Source of the DNA: an uncultured Alphaproteobacteria bacterium
GTDB taxonomy: Bacteria; Pseudomonadota; Alphaproteobacteria; Puniceispirillales; UBA1172
DNA length: 64,000 nucleotides
Reading direction: 5' to 3'
Assembly: GCA_937952245.1 (NCBI GenBank)
Contig: CALFYS010000117.1
Location: forward strand, 39,321-103,320
The notes beneath the pieces are model-generated. The model was not told the DNA's origin. It saw nothing but the letters and a program-made list of their open reading frames with translations, and searched no databases. Below, piece after piece: positions 33,064-42,547 of this stretch (position 1 is the stretch's first letter; each line of letters starts with the position of its first letter). A program made the position numbers and the translations under genes.

Positions 33064-33828
33064 TTAAAGCGTGACCTGTTCGGTGTGGCCATCAACCGCC
33101 ATGGCCATGCCGCTGACATTTTTGGCGGCGGGGGAGGCCAGAAACAGCGCCATATCGGTGATGTCCGATGCGGTGACAAATCGTTTTAAGGAAACGCAAT
33201 CAGCGTATCCTTGTCTTAATTCATCTTCGGGGATTCCCCTTGCGGCGGCTTCTTTGGCAATAACGCGATCCATGCGATCGCCTTCTACCGCGCCGGGGCA
33301 AATCGCATTGGCGCGTATTCCATAAGGCCCTAATTCCATGGCCAGTGTTTTCATCAAGCCGATAATCCCCCATTTCGCCGCGGCGTAAGGGGAACGGAAG
33401 GGATAACCGAAAAGCCCCGCGGTGGATGATGTTAAGGTCATGACACCGGATTTATTGGCCTTCATCCATGGGGCGGCAAGACTTGTGGCCAGAAACGCGC
33501 CATCAAGATTAACCGCAAGGCAACGTTGCCAATCTGATAAGGCGACATCTTCAATGGCGGCGGTGGGGCCGGCGATACCGGCATTGGCCATCACCACATC
33601 CAATTGCGGCCATGCTGATTGCAGGCTTTTGAACACCTCGCGCATCGCGGCTTCATTGGCGGCATCCGCTTCAAATGTCATCAGGTCAGGATAAAGACCA
33701 CGGGCGTGATCAAGGGCGGCGGGGTCCGTATCTGTCACCGCAACCGTGGCGCCATTGGCCAAGAAGCCGCGCGCCATATCAAGGCCAAGACCTGATCCAC
33801 CAGCGGTGATAAAAACATATGGGCTCAT
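33064..33828 (-). CDS. Short-chain dehydrogenase/reductase (SDR)
   Basis: A 254-residue classical SDR. The nucleotide motif is FITAGGSGLGLDMARGF; Asp38 in VTDTDPAA suggests NAD(H) preference. NAG is present as VMANAGIAG. The catalytic Ser lies in TLTSSTAG and the YxxxK pair in SPYAAAKWG; ICPGAVEGDRMDRVI follows. It oxidises or reduces an alcohol/ketone of unknown identity. I choose ATG 33828, with AAGGAG at ideal spacing, over the upstream extension to 33912, which runs into the next gene. It starts 10 bp after the quinone-reductase-like gene and is probably co-transcribed with it. Confidence 0.9.
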   Translation of the reverse strand: MSPYVFITAGGSGLGLDMARGFLANGATVAVTDTDPAALDHARGLYPDLMTFEADAANEAAMREVFKSLQSAWPQLDVVMANAGIAGPTAAIEDVALSDWQRCLAVNLDGAFLATSLAAPWMKANKSGVMTLTSSTAGLFGYPFRSPYAAAKWGIIGLMKTLAMELGPYGIRANAICPGAVEGDRMDRVIAKEAAARGIPEDELRQGYADCVSLKRFVTASDITDMALFLASPAAKNVSGMAMAVDGHTEQVTL

Positions 33829-33838
33829 GTTATTCTCC

Positions 33839-34831
33839 TTAACGGCAATCGAGCAGGACAGACCCGCTTTTTTGAGCATCTTCCACCATTTCATGGGCGG
33901 CGGCGATGTCATCTAGAGGAAAGACTTTGGCAATGTTTTCCGTGATCGCGCCATCTTCCAACAATTGGGTCAGCACCGCCAAGTCAGCGCGGCGGGTGTC
34001 ATCATCCAGCAAATACACCAGCAGCATATGAAGGGCGATGTTCTTAAACATGAAATCATAAAACGGCATTTCAGGGGTTTTCTGAATGGCCGAGCCATAA
34101 GCGGCGATTGACCCACCTTCGGTCATAACCTTGGCCAGGGTGTTGATATTCGCGCCAAATTCAGCTTCCACCGCGTGATCAATCCCGCCGCAAGTATCCA
34201 TAATATCATCGGCAAGGCTTGTGCTTTTATAATCCAACACCAGATCAGCCCCTGCTTTTTTCGCGGTCTCTTGGCTTAACGGTGAAGAGGCGGTGGTGAT
34301 GATGGTCTTGGCCCCCATGGCGCGGGCGACTTCAATGCAATATCGGCCAACGCCGCCACCGCCGCTGGAGATCAAAACACGTTTGCCTTCGATGGTTTTG
34401 GCACGTGTCATGGTATGAACCGCGGTCATGGCGGGAATCCCCAAACAAGCGCCATGCATCATGCTGGCGGCATCGGGCAGGGGGCAGACCTGACGGGCGG
34501 GAATGGTGATGTATTCGGCGGCGGTGCCATGGGCGCGTTTAAAACCAGCGTTAAAAACAAAAACGCGATCCCCCGGGGCAAAGCCCTCAACACCTTCGCC
34601 GCATTGCTCAATTTCTCCGGCGCCATCGGAATGGGGGATCACGCGGTCAAAAGGCATGGTCATTCCCCCAAGGCTAAGCCCTGCTCGCATTTTGACATCG
34701 CTGGGGTTAATGCCCGAATAGTGCAATTTGATCAGCACTTCCCCCGCGGCAGGTTGCGGGATGGGCTGGTCGGAAATTTCCAAAACATCTTGGGCGGTGC
34801 CTTTGGCGCGGTAAGATGCGGTTTTCATCAT
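33839..34831 (-). CDS. Zinc-independent MDR-family oxidoreductase (NADPH:quinone reductase-like)
   Basis: A 330-residue medium-chain dehydrogenase/reductase. The GroES-like N-terminal domain has GEVLIKLHYSGINPSDVKMR, HSDGAGEIEQCGEGVEGFAPGDRVFVF; the Rossmann domain has VLISSGGGGVGRYCIEVARAMGA. The zinc ligands of alcohol dehydrogenases are missing, as in quinone oxidoreductases (QOR/zeta-crystallin type). It likely reduces an activated double bond or quinone with NADPH. GGAG precedes two consecutive ATG codons, 34831 and 34828. It is divergent from the desaturase gene and followed by an SDR 10 bp later. Confidence 0.88.
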   Translation of the reverse strand: MMKTASYRAKGTAQDVLEISDQPIPQPAAGEVLIKLHYSGINPSDVKMRAGLSLGGMTMPFDRVIPHSDGAGEIEQCGEGVEGFAPGDRVFVFNAGFKRAHGTAAEYITIPARQVCPLPDAASMMHGACLGIPAMTAVHTMTRAKTIEGKRVLISSGGGGVGRYCIEVARAMGAKTIITTASSPLSQETAKKAGADLVLDYKSTSLADDIMDTCGGIDHAVEAEFGANINTLAKVMTEGGSIAAYGSAIQKTPEMPFYDFMFKNIALHMLLVYLLDDDTRRADLAVLTQLLEDGAITENIAKVFPLDDIAAAHEMVEDAQKSGSVLLDCR

Positions 34832-34983
34832 CTTGTCTCCGGTTTTAGGGTTGCGTGATCGCGTCTCAAGACTTGCACATCACCGAATTATCAGCAAAGA
34901 TTAATTTAATAGAATATTCAAACAGTGATGTCTTCACGAAGAATTGTTCACAAACAAATGACATAAAAGGGAAGGGCATAAAG

Positions 34984-35964
34984 ATGGAAGAAGTTTTTTC
35001 ACGGCGCAAAATTGTTAATGCGACTGAACTTAAATATCTCAATGAACGGTCAGATGCTCGCGGCTGGGCGCAAATGCTAAGCCACCTTGGTCTGATCGCT
35101 GGCCTTGGCTATGCCCATTATTTGGTGATGGGGACATGGTGGGTATTGCTCACCGGATTTGGCCTTGGTGTGGCGTTGAATTTCCTTTATGCCGCCCAGC
35201 ATGAATTATCCCATTGGACGGTTTTCAAAACCAAAGGATTGAATGAATTTTGGGGGCGGGTGATCGGTTTCTTCATGCTCTTCCCGCGTGATTTTGATCT
35301 GATCATGCATTATTCCCACCACCGCTTTACCCAAAACTGGGATAAGGATGGTGAGCTGGTGCGCGAACCTTACACATTGAAAACATTTTTATTGTGGATG
35401 ATTGGCATCACCTATTGGCGGAACCGCATTTGGGGGATTATCCGCCGCGCCAGAGGCGTGATTATTGAGCCGTATATCCATGCCAATGAAGAAGCCAAAG
35501 TGATCCGTGAATCACGTTTGCATCTGTTGGGTTACGCGGCGATTGCAGGGGCTTCTGTTTATTTTCAGTCGTGGGCGGTGCTGTCGTTCTGGATTATCCC
35601 CTTGCTGGCAACAAAGCCTGTGCATCAATTGCAGAACACGATTGAACATCTTGGCCTGTCCCATAATCATGACATTCTGAACAACACCCGTTCCACCCGC
35701 ACGAATTTCTTCATGCGGTGGCTGTGTTGGCAGATGCCTTATCATACCGCCCATCACAGTTTCCCTTCCGTGCCGTTCTGGAAATTGCGGGAGCTCAACG
35801 ACAAGATCGAAGGGGCTTGCGGTGAAGTGCATCGCATGGGTTGGATTGAATTCCAGATCGAAGCCATCAAACGCCTGATGGCGAAAGACGAAGATGGCTA
35901 TCCGATGGATGAAGTCTGGATTGTGCCTGTCAAAGGTGGCCGCACGGTTCGGGTGGAAAGTTAA
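34984..35964 (+). CDS. Membrane di-iron fatty-acid-desaturase-family protein
   Basis: A 326-residue integral membrane protein with several hydrophobic segments (about 35-70 and 185-215) and the three His boxes of membrane di-iron enzymes: HELSH, HYSHH and HTAHH, plus an extra HQLQNTIEH. The family includes desaturases and hydroxylases that use O2 with electrons from a redoxin. I choose ATG 34984 (AAGGGCATAAAG upstream), where the desaturase homology begins; the open extension to 34855 is non-homologous. The isomerase-like gene follows after 2 bp and a Dpp-like ABC importer after that, so it may act on an imported small molecule rather than lipid. Substrate unknown. Confidence 0.83.
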   Translation: MEEVFSRRKIVNATELKYLNERSDARGWAQMLSHLGLIAGLGYAHYLVMGTWWVLLTGFGLGVALNFLYAAQHELSHWTVFKTKGLNEFWGRVIGFFMLFPRDFDLIMHYSHHRFTQNWDKDGELVREPYTLKTFLLWMIGITYWRNRIWGIIRRARGVIIEPYIHANEEAKVIRESRLHLLGYAAIAGASVYFQSWAVLSFWIIPLLATKPVHQLQNTIEHLGLSHNHDILNNTRSTRTNFFMRWLCWQMPYHTAHHSFPSVPFWKLRELNDKIEGACGEVHRMGWIEFQIEAIKRLMAKDEDGYPMDEVWIVPVKGGRTVRVES

Positions 35965-35966
35965 TC

Positions 35967-36806
35967 ATGGCACGGTCGCTCAAAGTTTACACCTCGCTTT
36001 GGGCGATGATGCCCCATGATCAATCCGGCGTTGTTCTTTCTTATGAAGAGATTTGTGAGAAAGTCGCGGCGGCGGGTTATGATGGCATGGCGCTTGATCT
36101 GGGGGCAGGGGATATTGCCCAAGCCCGAGAAGTGCAGCCGATCATGGAGCGCTATGGCCTAACGCCGTTGATTGTCGCCTTTCCGAAAACTGTTGAAAGC
36201 ATGCGCGAAGTCTTGGTGATGTCGAAAGATTTCGGCGCGCCATTTGTGGATGTTATCGGGCAAGTCATGCCGATTTCTGTTGATGGTATGATTCCTGTGA
36301 TCAGACGCTGGATGGATATGGCCGAAGAGATTGGGATGCCGGTGCAATTTGAAACCCACCGCAATTGCATCACCAATGATTTATTCACCACTTTATCCCT
36401 GCTGGATGCGATTCCTGAAATGCGGCTTTGCGCGGACCTGTCGCATTATGTGGTGGACCGTGAGTTTAAATTGCCGCTTCAGCATCATGAACAGATGATG
36501 ATTAGCCGTATTCTTGACCGCGCCGATAGTTTTCAAGGCCGGGTGGCCAGCCGCCAGCAGATTCAATTGCAATTGGATTTCCCTCAACATCAAAAATGGG
36601 TGGATTTATTCAAAGGCTGGTGGCGTGAAGGATTTGAACGTTGGCTTAGCCAAAATCAGGAGGGCGATTGCCTGTTCTTATGTGAGTTGGGCCCACCCGA
36701 ATACGCCATGACGGATCACGCTGGTGTTGAAATGTCCAACCGTTGGGAAGAAGCCTTGGTGATCAAGTCTTGGGTCGAAGATATTTGGGCTGATTTGAAC
36801 CCATAA
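35967..36806 (+). CDS. TIM-barrel sugar phosphate isomerase/epimerase-like protein
   Basis: A 279-residue xylose-isomerase-like TIM barrel (AP endonuclease 2 superfamily). Candidate metal ligands sit at strand ends: Glu in VQFETHRN, Asp in RLCADLSHYVVD and Glu in FLCELGPPEYA. Family members isomerise or epimerise sugars and related polyols, or act in inositol breakdown; the exact reaction cannot be read from sequence. It begins 2 bp after the desaturase-like gene, so the two are surely co-transcribed, and the ABC importer follows after a 103-bp gap with its own promoter. Confidence 0.82.
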   Translation: MARSLKVYTSLWAMMPHDQSGVVLSYEEICEKVAAAGYDGMALDLGAGDIAQAREVQPIMERYGLTPLIVAFPKTVESMREVLVMSKDFGAPFVDVIGQVMPISVDGMIPVIRRWMDMAEEIGMPVQFETHRNCITNDLFTTLSLLDAIPEMRLCADLSHYVVDREFKLPLQHHEQMMISRILDRADSFQGRVASRQQIQLQLDFPQHQKWVDLFKGWWREGFERWLSQNQEGDCLFLCELGPPEYAMTDHAGVEMSNRWEEALVIKSWVEDIWADLNP

Positions 36807-36850
36807 TCTTTGTTATTTATTAATGATTTAATTAATATTTCATTACCCAT

Positions 36851-36878
36851 TTGACATCCCCATTTGATCGGCTAAAGT
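36851..36878 (+). promoter_or_regulatory. Sigma-70-type promoter for the Dpp-like ABC operon
   Basis: A consensus -35 box TTGACA (36851-36856), a 16-bp spacer and TAAAGT (36873-36878, 4 of 6 matches to TATAAT) lie 30 bp before the TTG start of the first permease gene. The surrounding 103-bp intergenic region is strongly AT-rich. Confidence 0.55.
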
Positions 36879-36908
36879 TTTAAAAAATAAAAAAAACGGG
36901 GGGGTATC

Positions 36909-37907
36909 TTGCATACCGTTTTAATGATTATCGCCAAGCGATTGCTGCTTGGATTGGTGACCATGTTTATGGTCTCCGTGTTGATCTTCTGCGCGGTGAA
37001 TCTTCTGCCAGGTGATTTCGCTCAGGCTATTCTTGGACAAGGGGCCACGCCAGAGGCGGTTGAAGCGATCCGCCGTGACCTTGGACTTGATAAGCCGTTC
37101 ATCCAACGCTACATGGGCTGGTTTGTTAACGCCATTCAAGGCGATTTCGGCACGAGTTTCGCGCAAGCCAATTTCAGTTCATACGGTGGGTCAACCGCCA
37201 CTGAAAACTTTGGTTCTGTTGCCAGCCAATTGGCCCCTCGCTTTAAGAATACGATTTTCTTAGCGTCGGTGACGGCGGCGGTGGCTGTGCCTATCTCTCT
37301 GTTTATTGGGGTTTTGGCGGCGCTCTATCGCAATTCGATTTTTGATCGGGTGGCGAATATCACGACCTTGTCGTCGATTTCATCCCCTGAGTTTTTCTTG
37401 GCTTATATCTTGATTCTTGTCTTGGCGGTGTTGAACCCGATCCTGCCATCTTTGTCGAATATTTATGACGGGATGGAATTTGGGGAGCGGTTGCAGAAAA
37501 CCATGCTGCCGGCGTTGACGCTGACCTTGGTGGTGGCCGCGCATATGATGCGGATGACACGGGCGGCGATTATTAACCTCTTGGCTTCACCTTTTATTGA
37601 AATGGCACGGCTGAAAGGCTTAAGCCCGTTTCGGGTGATTCTCTTCCACGCTTTCCCCAACGCTCTGGCGCCGATTATTAACGTTGTCGCGTTGAACCTG
37701 GCGTTTTTGATCACCGGTGTTGTGGTGGTTGAAGTGGTGTTTGTGTACCCGGGCATTGGCCAGCTGTTTGTGGACAGCGTGAAGATCAGGGATATTCCGG
37801 TGGTGCAGGCCTGCTGTTTGGTTTTTGCCGCGGCGTATATTCTGTTGAACCTGACGGCGGATATTATGGCCATCATTTCAAACCCGCGTTTGCGGCATCC
37901 GAAATAG
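36909..37907 (+). CDS. Dpp/Opp-type ABC transporter permease (DppB-like)
   Basis: A 332-residue inner-membrane permease with about six transmembrane helices. The N-terminus RLLLGLVTMFMVSVLIFCAVNLLPGD and EAIRRDLGLDKPFIQRYMGW are typical of DppB; the ATPase-contact loop is ARLKGLSPFRVILFHAFPNA, followed by VVVVEVVFVYPGIGQLFVDS. The start is TTG 36909 with a G-rich ribosome binding site (GGGGGGG) 4-5 bp upstream; the ATG at 36924 is an alternative. Together with the next three genes it forms an importer for peptides or amine compounds. Confidence 0.9.
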   Translation: MHTVLMIIAKRLLLGLVTMFMVSVLIFCAVNLLPGDFAQAILGQGATPEAVEAIRRDLGLDKPFIQRYMGWFVNAIQGDFGTSFAQANFSSYGGSTATENFGSVASQLAPRFKNTIFLASVTAAVAVPISLFIGVLAALYRNSIFDRVANITTLSSISSPEFFLAYILILVLAVLNPILPSLSNIYDGMEFGERLQKTMLPALTLTLVVAAHMMRMTRAAIINLLASPFIEMARLKGLSPFRVILFHAFPNALAPIINVVALNLAFLITGVVVVEVVFVYPGIGQLFVDSVKIRDIPVVQACCLVFAAAYILLNLTADIMAIISNPRLRHPK

Positions 37908-37916
37908 GGGGCGGTC

Positions 37917-39152
37917 ATGGCATTCACAACAATGATGATGATTTGGTTTGCTGGCGCGGTTGGTCTGACGATTGCCGCCAAAGCGCTCGCCCCTAAAGCC
38001 CCGACAGCGGAAATGCAAGAATGGTTGCGCGACGTCGGCTATGTCTCGTTCTTCGGTTATATCTTTATGATCACCATCGTGCTGTTGTCGGTGGATTATT
38101 ATCTGGGCTATTGGTTTGGTGAAGAGATGCCCGCTTGGTTGCAGGCGATCTCGTTCTTTGGGCCACAGAAATTGCCGTTCTACGGATGGTTGATCAACGG
38201 CATTATTATGTTTGGTCTGGCGGGATGGGTCTTCCGTGTTCTCGGCCGGACAGTTGGCACAGAATGGTCAAAGAAAATGTTCCGCCAGATGCCGGTCACC
38301 GCGTCTTTCGGGATTTTAATAATTATTCTTTATGCCATCATGTCGATCTTTGCTGATTTCATCGCGCCTTATGGACAGGCGGATGTGTTTGATAAAATTA
38401 ACCTACTGCCGGGTGGTGATCCGGCTTTGGGCGGTGATCCCGCGCATTTGCTGGGCACGGATCAGATTGGCCGTGATTTGTTGAGCCGCTTGATTTACGG
38501 CGGGCAGAACACCGTTGGGATTGCCTTTGCCACCACCTGTTTGGCGTTCTTTATCGGCACGTCACTTGGGTTTTTGGCGGCGACTTTAGGCGGCTGGTTC
38601 GATCAGCTGTTGTCACGGATTGTCGATATGCTGATGGCGATCCCGCAGTTGATTTTCGCCCTGTTGCTGATGACCATCGCAACGGCTTGGGCAGGGTCTG
38701 AGCGCAGTTTGCTGACCATTTATATGGTGGTGATTATCGCGGTCTTGGATTCAACCCGTGTCTTCCGATTATCGCGAGCCGTGGGAATGAATATCGTGGT
38801 GATGGATTTCTTTGAAGCCGCAAAATTACGCGGTGAGAATCTGGTCTATCTGATCTTTAAAGAAATCTTACCAAATGCTTACGCCCCGCTTCTGGCGGAA
38901 TTTGGATTGCGCTTCTGCTTTGTGTTCCTGACCATTGCATCCTTGTCTTTCTTGGGTGTCGGGATTCAGCCGCCATTGGCCGATTGGGGGACGATGGTGA
39001 AAGACCTGTCGCAGTTCATTAACTTTGCGGCCTTTAGCCCTCTGACAGCGGCGTTACCATTGCTGGCGGCGGGGGCAATCGCGCTCCTGACCGTGGCGGT
39101 TAACTTTGTGGTGGACTGGATGTTGCACCGCTCATCAGGATTGAAGGAATAG
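37917..39152 (+). CDS. Dpp/Opp-type ABC transporter permease (DppC-like) with N-terminal extension
   Basis: A 411-residue permease; DppC proteins usually have about 280-310 residues. From about residue 118 it is ordinary: FRQMPVTASFGILIIILYA, the LLGTDQIGRDLLSRLIYGG signature, the coupling loop EAAKLRGENLVYLIFKEILP and SLSFLGVGIQPPLADWG. The first ~117 residues add about three transmembrane segments (around 8-24, 43-66 and 88-108) of unknown role. The reading frame is continuous. It starts 9 bp after the DppB-like gene and is followed 4 bp later by the fused ATPase gene. Confidence 0.88.
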   Translation: MAFTTMMMIWFAGAVGLTIAAKALAPKAPTAEMQEWLRDVGYVSFFGYIFMITIVLLSVDYYLGYWFGEEMPAWLQAISFFGPQKLPFYGWLINGIIMFGLAGWVFRVLGRTVGTEWSKKMFRQMPVTASFGILIIILYAIMSIFADFIAPYGQADVFDKINLLPGGDPALGGDPAHLLGTDQIGRDLLSRLIYGGQNTVGIAFATTCLAFFIGTSLGFLAATLGGWFDQLLSRIVDMLMAIPQLIFALLLMTIATAWAGSERSLLTIYMVVIIAVLDSTRVFRLSRAVGMNIVVMDFFEAAKLRGENLVYLIFKEILPNAYAPLLAEFGLRFCFVFLTIASLSFLGVGIQPPLADWGTMVKDLSQFINFAAFSPLTAALPLLAAGAIALLTVAVNFVVDWMLHRSSGLKE

Positions 39153-39156
39153 GACA

Positions 39157-40818
39157 ATGTCAAAAAAAGAACCGCTTATCCGTATTCGCAATCTTGAGAT
39201 CATCGGGATTACTGATGAAGTCAAAGTGCCGATCATCAATGGCGTTGATCTTGATCTCAATCGCGGTGAAGTTTTGGGCCTGATCGGTGAGTCCGGGGCT
39301 GGGAAATCCACCCTTGGTCTGGCCTCCATGGGCTATACCCGTGATGGGTGTCATATTACCGGTGGTGAGGTTGAATTTGATGGGATTGATTTGATCAATG
39401 CCAGCCCTGCTGTCAGAAGGCAGTTGTTGGGCAAGCGCATTGCCTATGTCGCGCAATCGGCGGCGGCATCATTTAACCCAGCCCATCGCATTATCCGGCA
39501 ACATAGTGAAGCCCCCGGGGTGCACGGCACTATGAGCCGTGGCGATTCCGAACAAGACGCGATTGATCTTTATGAAAAACTGCGTCTGCCGAACCCTGAT
39601 GAAATTGGCTTCCGCTATCCGCATCAAGTCTCTGGCGGGCAGTTGCAACGTGCCATGACGGCGATGGCCATGGCGTGCCGGCCGGATTTGATCATTTTTG
39701 ATGAGCCGACCACGGCTTTGGATGTGACCACACAAATTGAAGTGCTGGCCTCAATCCGCGAAATTGTTCAGCAGTTTAACACCGCCGCGATTTACATTAC
39801 CCATGACCTTGCGGTGGTGGCGCAGATGGCGGACCGCATTAAAGTGTTGTTGCGCGGGGATGAAGTTGAAGAAGACACCACCGCCAAGATGCTGAAATCA
39901 CCAAAGGAAGATTACACCAAATCCCTTTGGGCGGTGCGGAGTTTCAAGCGCGATCAAAAGCCAATGCCGAAAAAAGGTGATGTGCCTGTTGTCAGTCTGC
40001 AAAATGTCACCGCCGCTTATGGCAAAGTGCCTGTATTGAAAGACGTGTCTTTTGATATTCACCGTGAACGGACGGTTGCGGTTGTGGGTGAATCCGGTTC
40101 CGGTAAATCCACCGCCGCGCGTTGTATTACAGGCTTGTTACCGCCATTGTCTGGCCAAATCCTGAATAATGGGGAGCCTTTGCCCGCCCATTACCGAAGC
40201 CGCAATAAAGATCAATTGCGCCAAATTCAGATGATTTACCAAATGGCGGATACAGCCTTGAACCCACGGATGAAAGTGGGGGAGATTATCGGCCGGCCTG
40301 TTGAGTTTTATCTTGGCCTGACGGGCGATGATAAAAAGCGCAAAGTGAACCGCTTGTTTGAGCAGATTGAACTTGATCCAGCGGAATTTGCCAATCGTCT
40401 GCCGACTGAATTATCAGGCGGCCAGAAACAGCGGATCGGGATTGCCCGCGCGCTGGCGGCGGAACCTGAATTTATTATTTGCGATGAAGTCACCTCTGCC
40501 CTTGATCAGTTGGTGGCCGAAGGCATTCTGAAATTGCTGGCCAATCTCCAAGATGAGATGGGGCTGGCTTATATGTTCATTACCCATGATTTATCGACCG
40601 TGCGTGCCATTGCCGATGAAGTCGTGGTGATGAAAGACGGGGTGGTTATCGAACAAGGTCCGAAGGATAAAATGTTCACCCCACCACATCACGCTTACAC
40701 CGATTTGTTGCTGAGTTCAGTGCCAGAAATGGATGAAAAATGGCTGGATCGGTTGTTGGCAGATCGTGGTGCTGAAAACCTTGGTGATGCGGCTGTCGGA
40801 AAGATGTCTGGCAATTGA
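39157..40818 (+). CDS. Dpp/Opp-type ABC transporter, fused double ATPase (DppD-DppF-like)
   Basis: A 553-residue protein with two complete ABC ATPase domains. First half: Walker A GESGAGKST, signature SGGQLQRAMTAMAM, Walker B LIIFDEPTTALD. Second half: Walker A GESGSGKST, signature LSGGQKQRIGIARAL, Walker B FIICDEVTSALD. Fusion of the two subunits is common in peptide/nickel-type importers. In the second half the Walker B Glu is intact and the residue after it is Val instead of Pro. It powers uptake through the two permeases encoded just upstream. The stop is 90 bp before the binding-protein gene. Confidence 0.92.
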   Translation: MSKKEPLIRIRNLEIIGITDEVKVPIINGVDLDLNRGEVLGLIGESGAGKSTLGLASMGYTRDGCHITGGEVEFDGIDLINASPAVRRQLLGKRIAYVAQSAAASFNPAHRIIRQHSEAPGVHGTMSRGDSEQDAIDLYEKLRLPNPDEIGFRYPHQVSGGQLQRAMTAMAMACRPDLIIFDEPTTALDVTTQIEVLASIREIVQQFNTAAIYITHDLAVVAQMADRIKVLLRGDEVEEDTTAKMLKSPKEDYTKSLWAVRSFKRDQKPMPKKGDVPVVSLQNVTAAYGKVPVLKDVSFDIHRERTVAVVGESGSGKSTAARCITGLLPPLSGQILNNGEPLPAHYRSRNKDQLRQIQMIYQMADTALNPRMKVGEIIGRPVEFYLGLTGDDKKRKVNRLFEQIELDPAEFANRLPTELSGGQKQRIGIARALAAEPEFIICDEVTSALDQLVAEGILKLLANLQDEMGLAYMFITHDLSTVRAIADEVVVMKDGVVIEQGPKDKMFTPPHHAYTDLLLSSVPEMDEKWLDRLLADRGAENLGDAAVGKMSGN

Positions 40819-40908
40819 CGAATGAAGGTTATCAAGACATAATATTTCGAGTTGGGTCATAACAATGAATAATAAGCCCTGTAATGCTTACATGATGGAG
40901 GAAAAAAC

Positions 40909-42456
40909 ATGAGCATTAATTTAAATAGACGTTCAGTATTGCAGACAGGTGCTGCGGCTGGTGTTCTTGCAGCAACCGGTATGCCTGCTGTTGCCGCGCC
41001 GAAACGTGGTGGTACGCTTCGACTAGGTCTTAAAGGTGCGAATACATCTGACACTTGGGATGGTCGTACACACTCTGACAGTTTCATGATTAACATGGGG
41101 CATGGTTGTGTCTTTGAATGTTTGACCGAAGTTCAGTCAAACGGTGAATTGACAGGCGAATTGGCGGAAAGCTGGACGGCTTCTGCTGACGCGAAAGTCT
41201 GGACATTCAAACTGCGCAAAGGCGTTAAGTTCCACAATGGTAAAAGCTTTGGTGCTGATGATGTGATTGAATCACTCCAGATGCATACTGCTGAAGGCGC
41301 TAAGTCAGCGGCGAAGCCAATCGTTTCTGCCATCACTGATATGAAAAAGGTCAATAACCACGAAGTGCAACTGACCCTGAAGGCTGGTAACGCTGACTTC
41401 CCATATCTTCTGTCTGATTACCATATCCAGATTTATCCTGCTGGCATGATCGATGAAGCGATCGCTAAAGGGATCGGTACTGGCCCTTATAAGGTTGTCA
41501 GCTTTGACCCAGGCGTACGTTGCGTTGTCACACGCGTTGATGATCACCATTTGGCTGATCGTGGCGGTTATTTTGACGGTATTGAAGCCATCGCGATTAA
41601 CGATGATGCTGCCCGCACAAACGCCCTGATGACCGGTCAGGTTGATGCGATCAACAATATCGACAAAAAGACCATTCCGCTGGCGAAAGCCAACCCAATG
41701 GTCAGCATCGTTGAAGTGACTGGTAATATGCAATACACATTCCCAATGCTGACGAATGTTGAGCCATTTGGCGACGTTAATGTTCGTAAAGCGTTGAAAT
41801 ATGCTTGTGACCGTGACGAAATGGTGAAGAAGATTCTTCAAGGCCATGGTGCTGTTGGTAACGACAACCCCATTGGTCCTGCGAACCAGTATGTCAACAC
41901 TGAAATGGAACAGCTGGCCTATGATCCAGACAAGTCAAAGTTCTATTTGAAGAAGGCAGGTATGTCTTCATTGAACATTGATCTGTCTGCTTCTGACGGT
42001 GCTTTCAACGGTGCTGTTGATGCGGCGCAGTTGTACCAGAACTCAGCAAAAGCCGCTGGCATCAACATTAACGTTGTTCAGGAACCTGCCGATGGTTACT
42101 GGTCAAACGTTTGGTTGAAAAAGGGCTGGTGTGCATGTTACTGGTCAGGCCGTGCAACTGAAGATTGGATGTTCTCAACCGCTTATGAACGTGGTGTTCC
42201 ATGGAACGACACCGGTTGGGATAACGAACGCTTCCAGAATCTTCTTCTTGAAGCACGTGCTGAACTGGATTCAGGCAAGCGCCGTGAAATGTACGGTGAG
42301 ATGCAGTCTCTTGTTTCACAAGAAGGTGCAACCATCATTCCAATGTTCGCCAATTACATTGACGCTCACTCAACAAAAGTAGCGCATAGTGGTGAAATTG
42401 GTAACCTTTGGATGCTTGATAACTCACGTATCTGTAAGCGTTGGTGGATGGCCTAA
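40909..42456 (+). CDS. Dpp/Opp-type ABC transporter, periplasmic binding protein
   Basis: A 515-residue family-5 extracellular solute-binding protein. The N-terminus has a Tat-like signal (NRRSVLQTGAAAGVLAATG, Ala-X-Ala cleavage near residue 28), followed by GGTLRLGLKGANTSDTWDGRTH. Family marks include ELAESWTASADAKVWTFKLRKGVKFHNG and NVRKALKYACDRDEMVKKIL. The Tat motif implies folding before export. GGAGG precedes the ATG, and the 90-bp gap before it may hold an extra promoter. Codon use is biased to GCT/GGT/TCA as in tauA, suggesting high expression. The ligand is unknown; family-5 proteins bind peptides, amines, opines or sugars. A strong terminator follows. Confidence 0.9.
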   Translation: MSINLNRRSVLQTGAAAGVLAATGMPAVAAPKRGGTLRLGLKGANTSDTWDGRTHSDSFMINMGHGCVFECLTEVQSNGELTGELAESWTASADAKVWTFKLRKGVKFHNGKSFGADDVIESLQMHTAEGAKSAAKPIVSAITDMKKVNNHEVQLTLKAGNADFPYLLSDYHIQIYPAGMIDEAIAKGIGTGPYKVVSFDPGVRCVVTRVDDHHLADRGGYFDGIEAIAINDDAARTNALMTGQVDAINNIDKKTIPLAKANPMVSIVEVTGNMQYTFPMLTNVEPFGDVNVRKALKYACDRDEMVKKILQGHGAVGNDNPIGPANQYVNTEMEQLAYDPDKSKFYLKKAGMSSLNIDLSASDGAFNGAVDAAQLYQNSAKAAGININVVQEPADGYWSNVWLKKGWCACYWSGRATEDWMFSTAYERGVPWNDTGWDNERFQNLLLEARAELDSGKRREMYGEMQSLVSQEGATIIPMFANYIDAHSTKVAHSGEIGNLWMLDNSRICKRWWMA

Positions 42457-42484
42457 TCCCTACGCTTTAAGGCAAGATATAGAG

Positions 42485-42516
42485 CATGGGCATCTTCGGA
42501 TGCCCATGTTTTTTTA
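42485..42516 (+). terminator. Rho-independent terminator after the binding-protein gene
   Basis: CATGGGCATC (42485-42494), a TTCG tetraloop and GATGCCCATG (42499-42508) form a perfect 10-bp stem followed by seven T. It lies between the convergent binding-protein and MttB-family genes. Confidence 0.92.
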
Positions 42517-42547
42517 TGCTCTCAATTAGGGGTTTTTGCTGAAAGGA

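Noticed and set aside
33829..33912. N-terminal extension of the SDR
   Set aside because: It overlaps the end of the quinone-reductase-like gene; AAGGAG sits ideally before ATG 33828, where the Rossmann fold begins.
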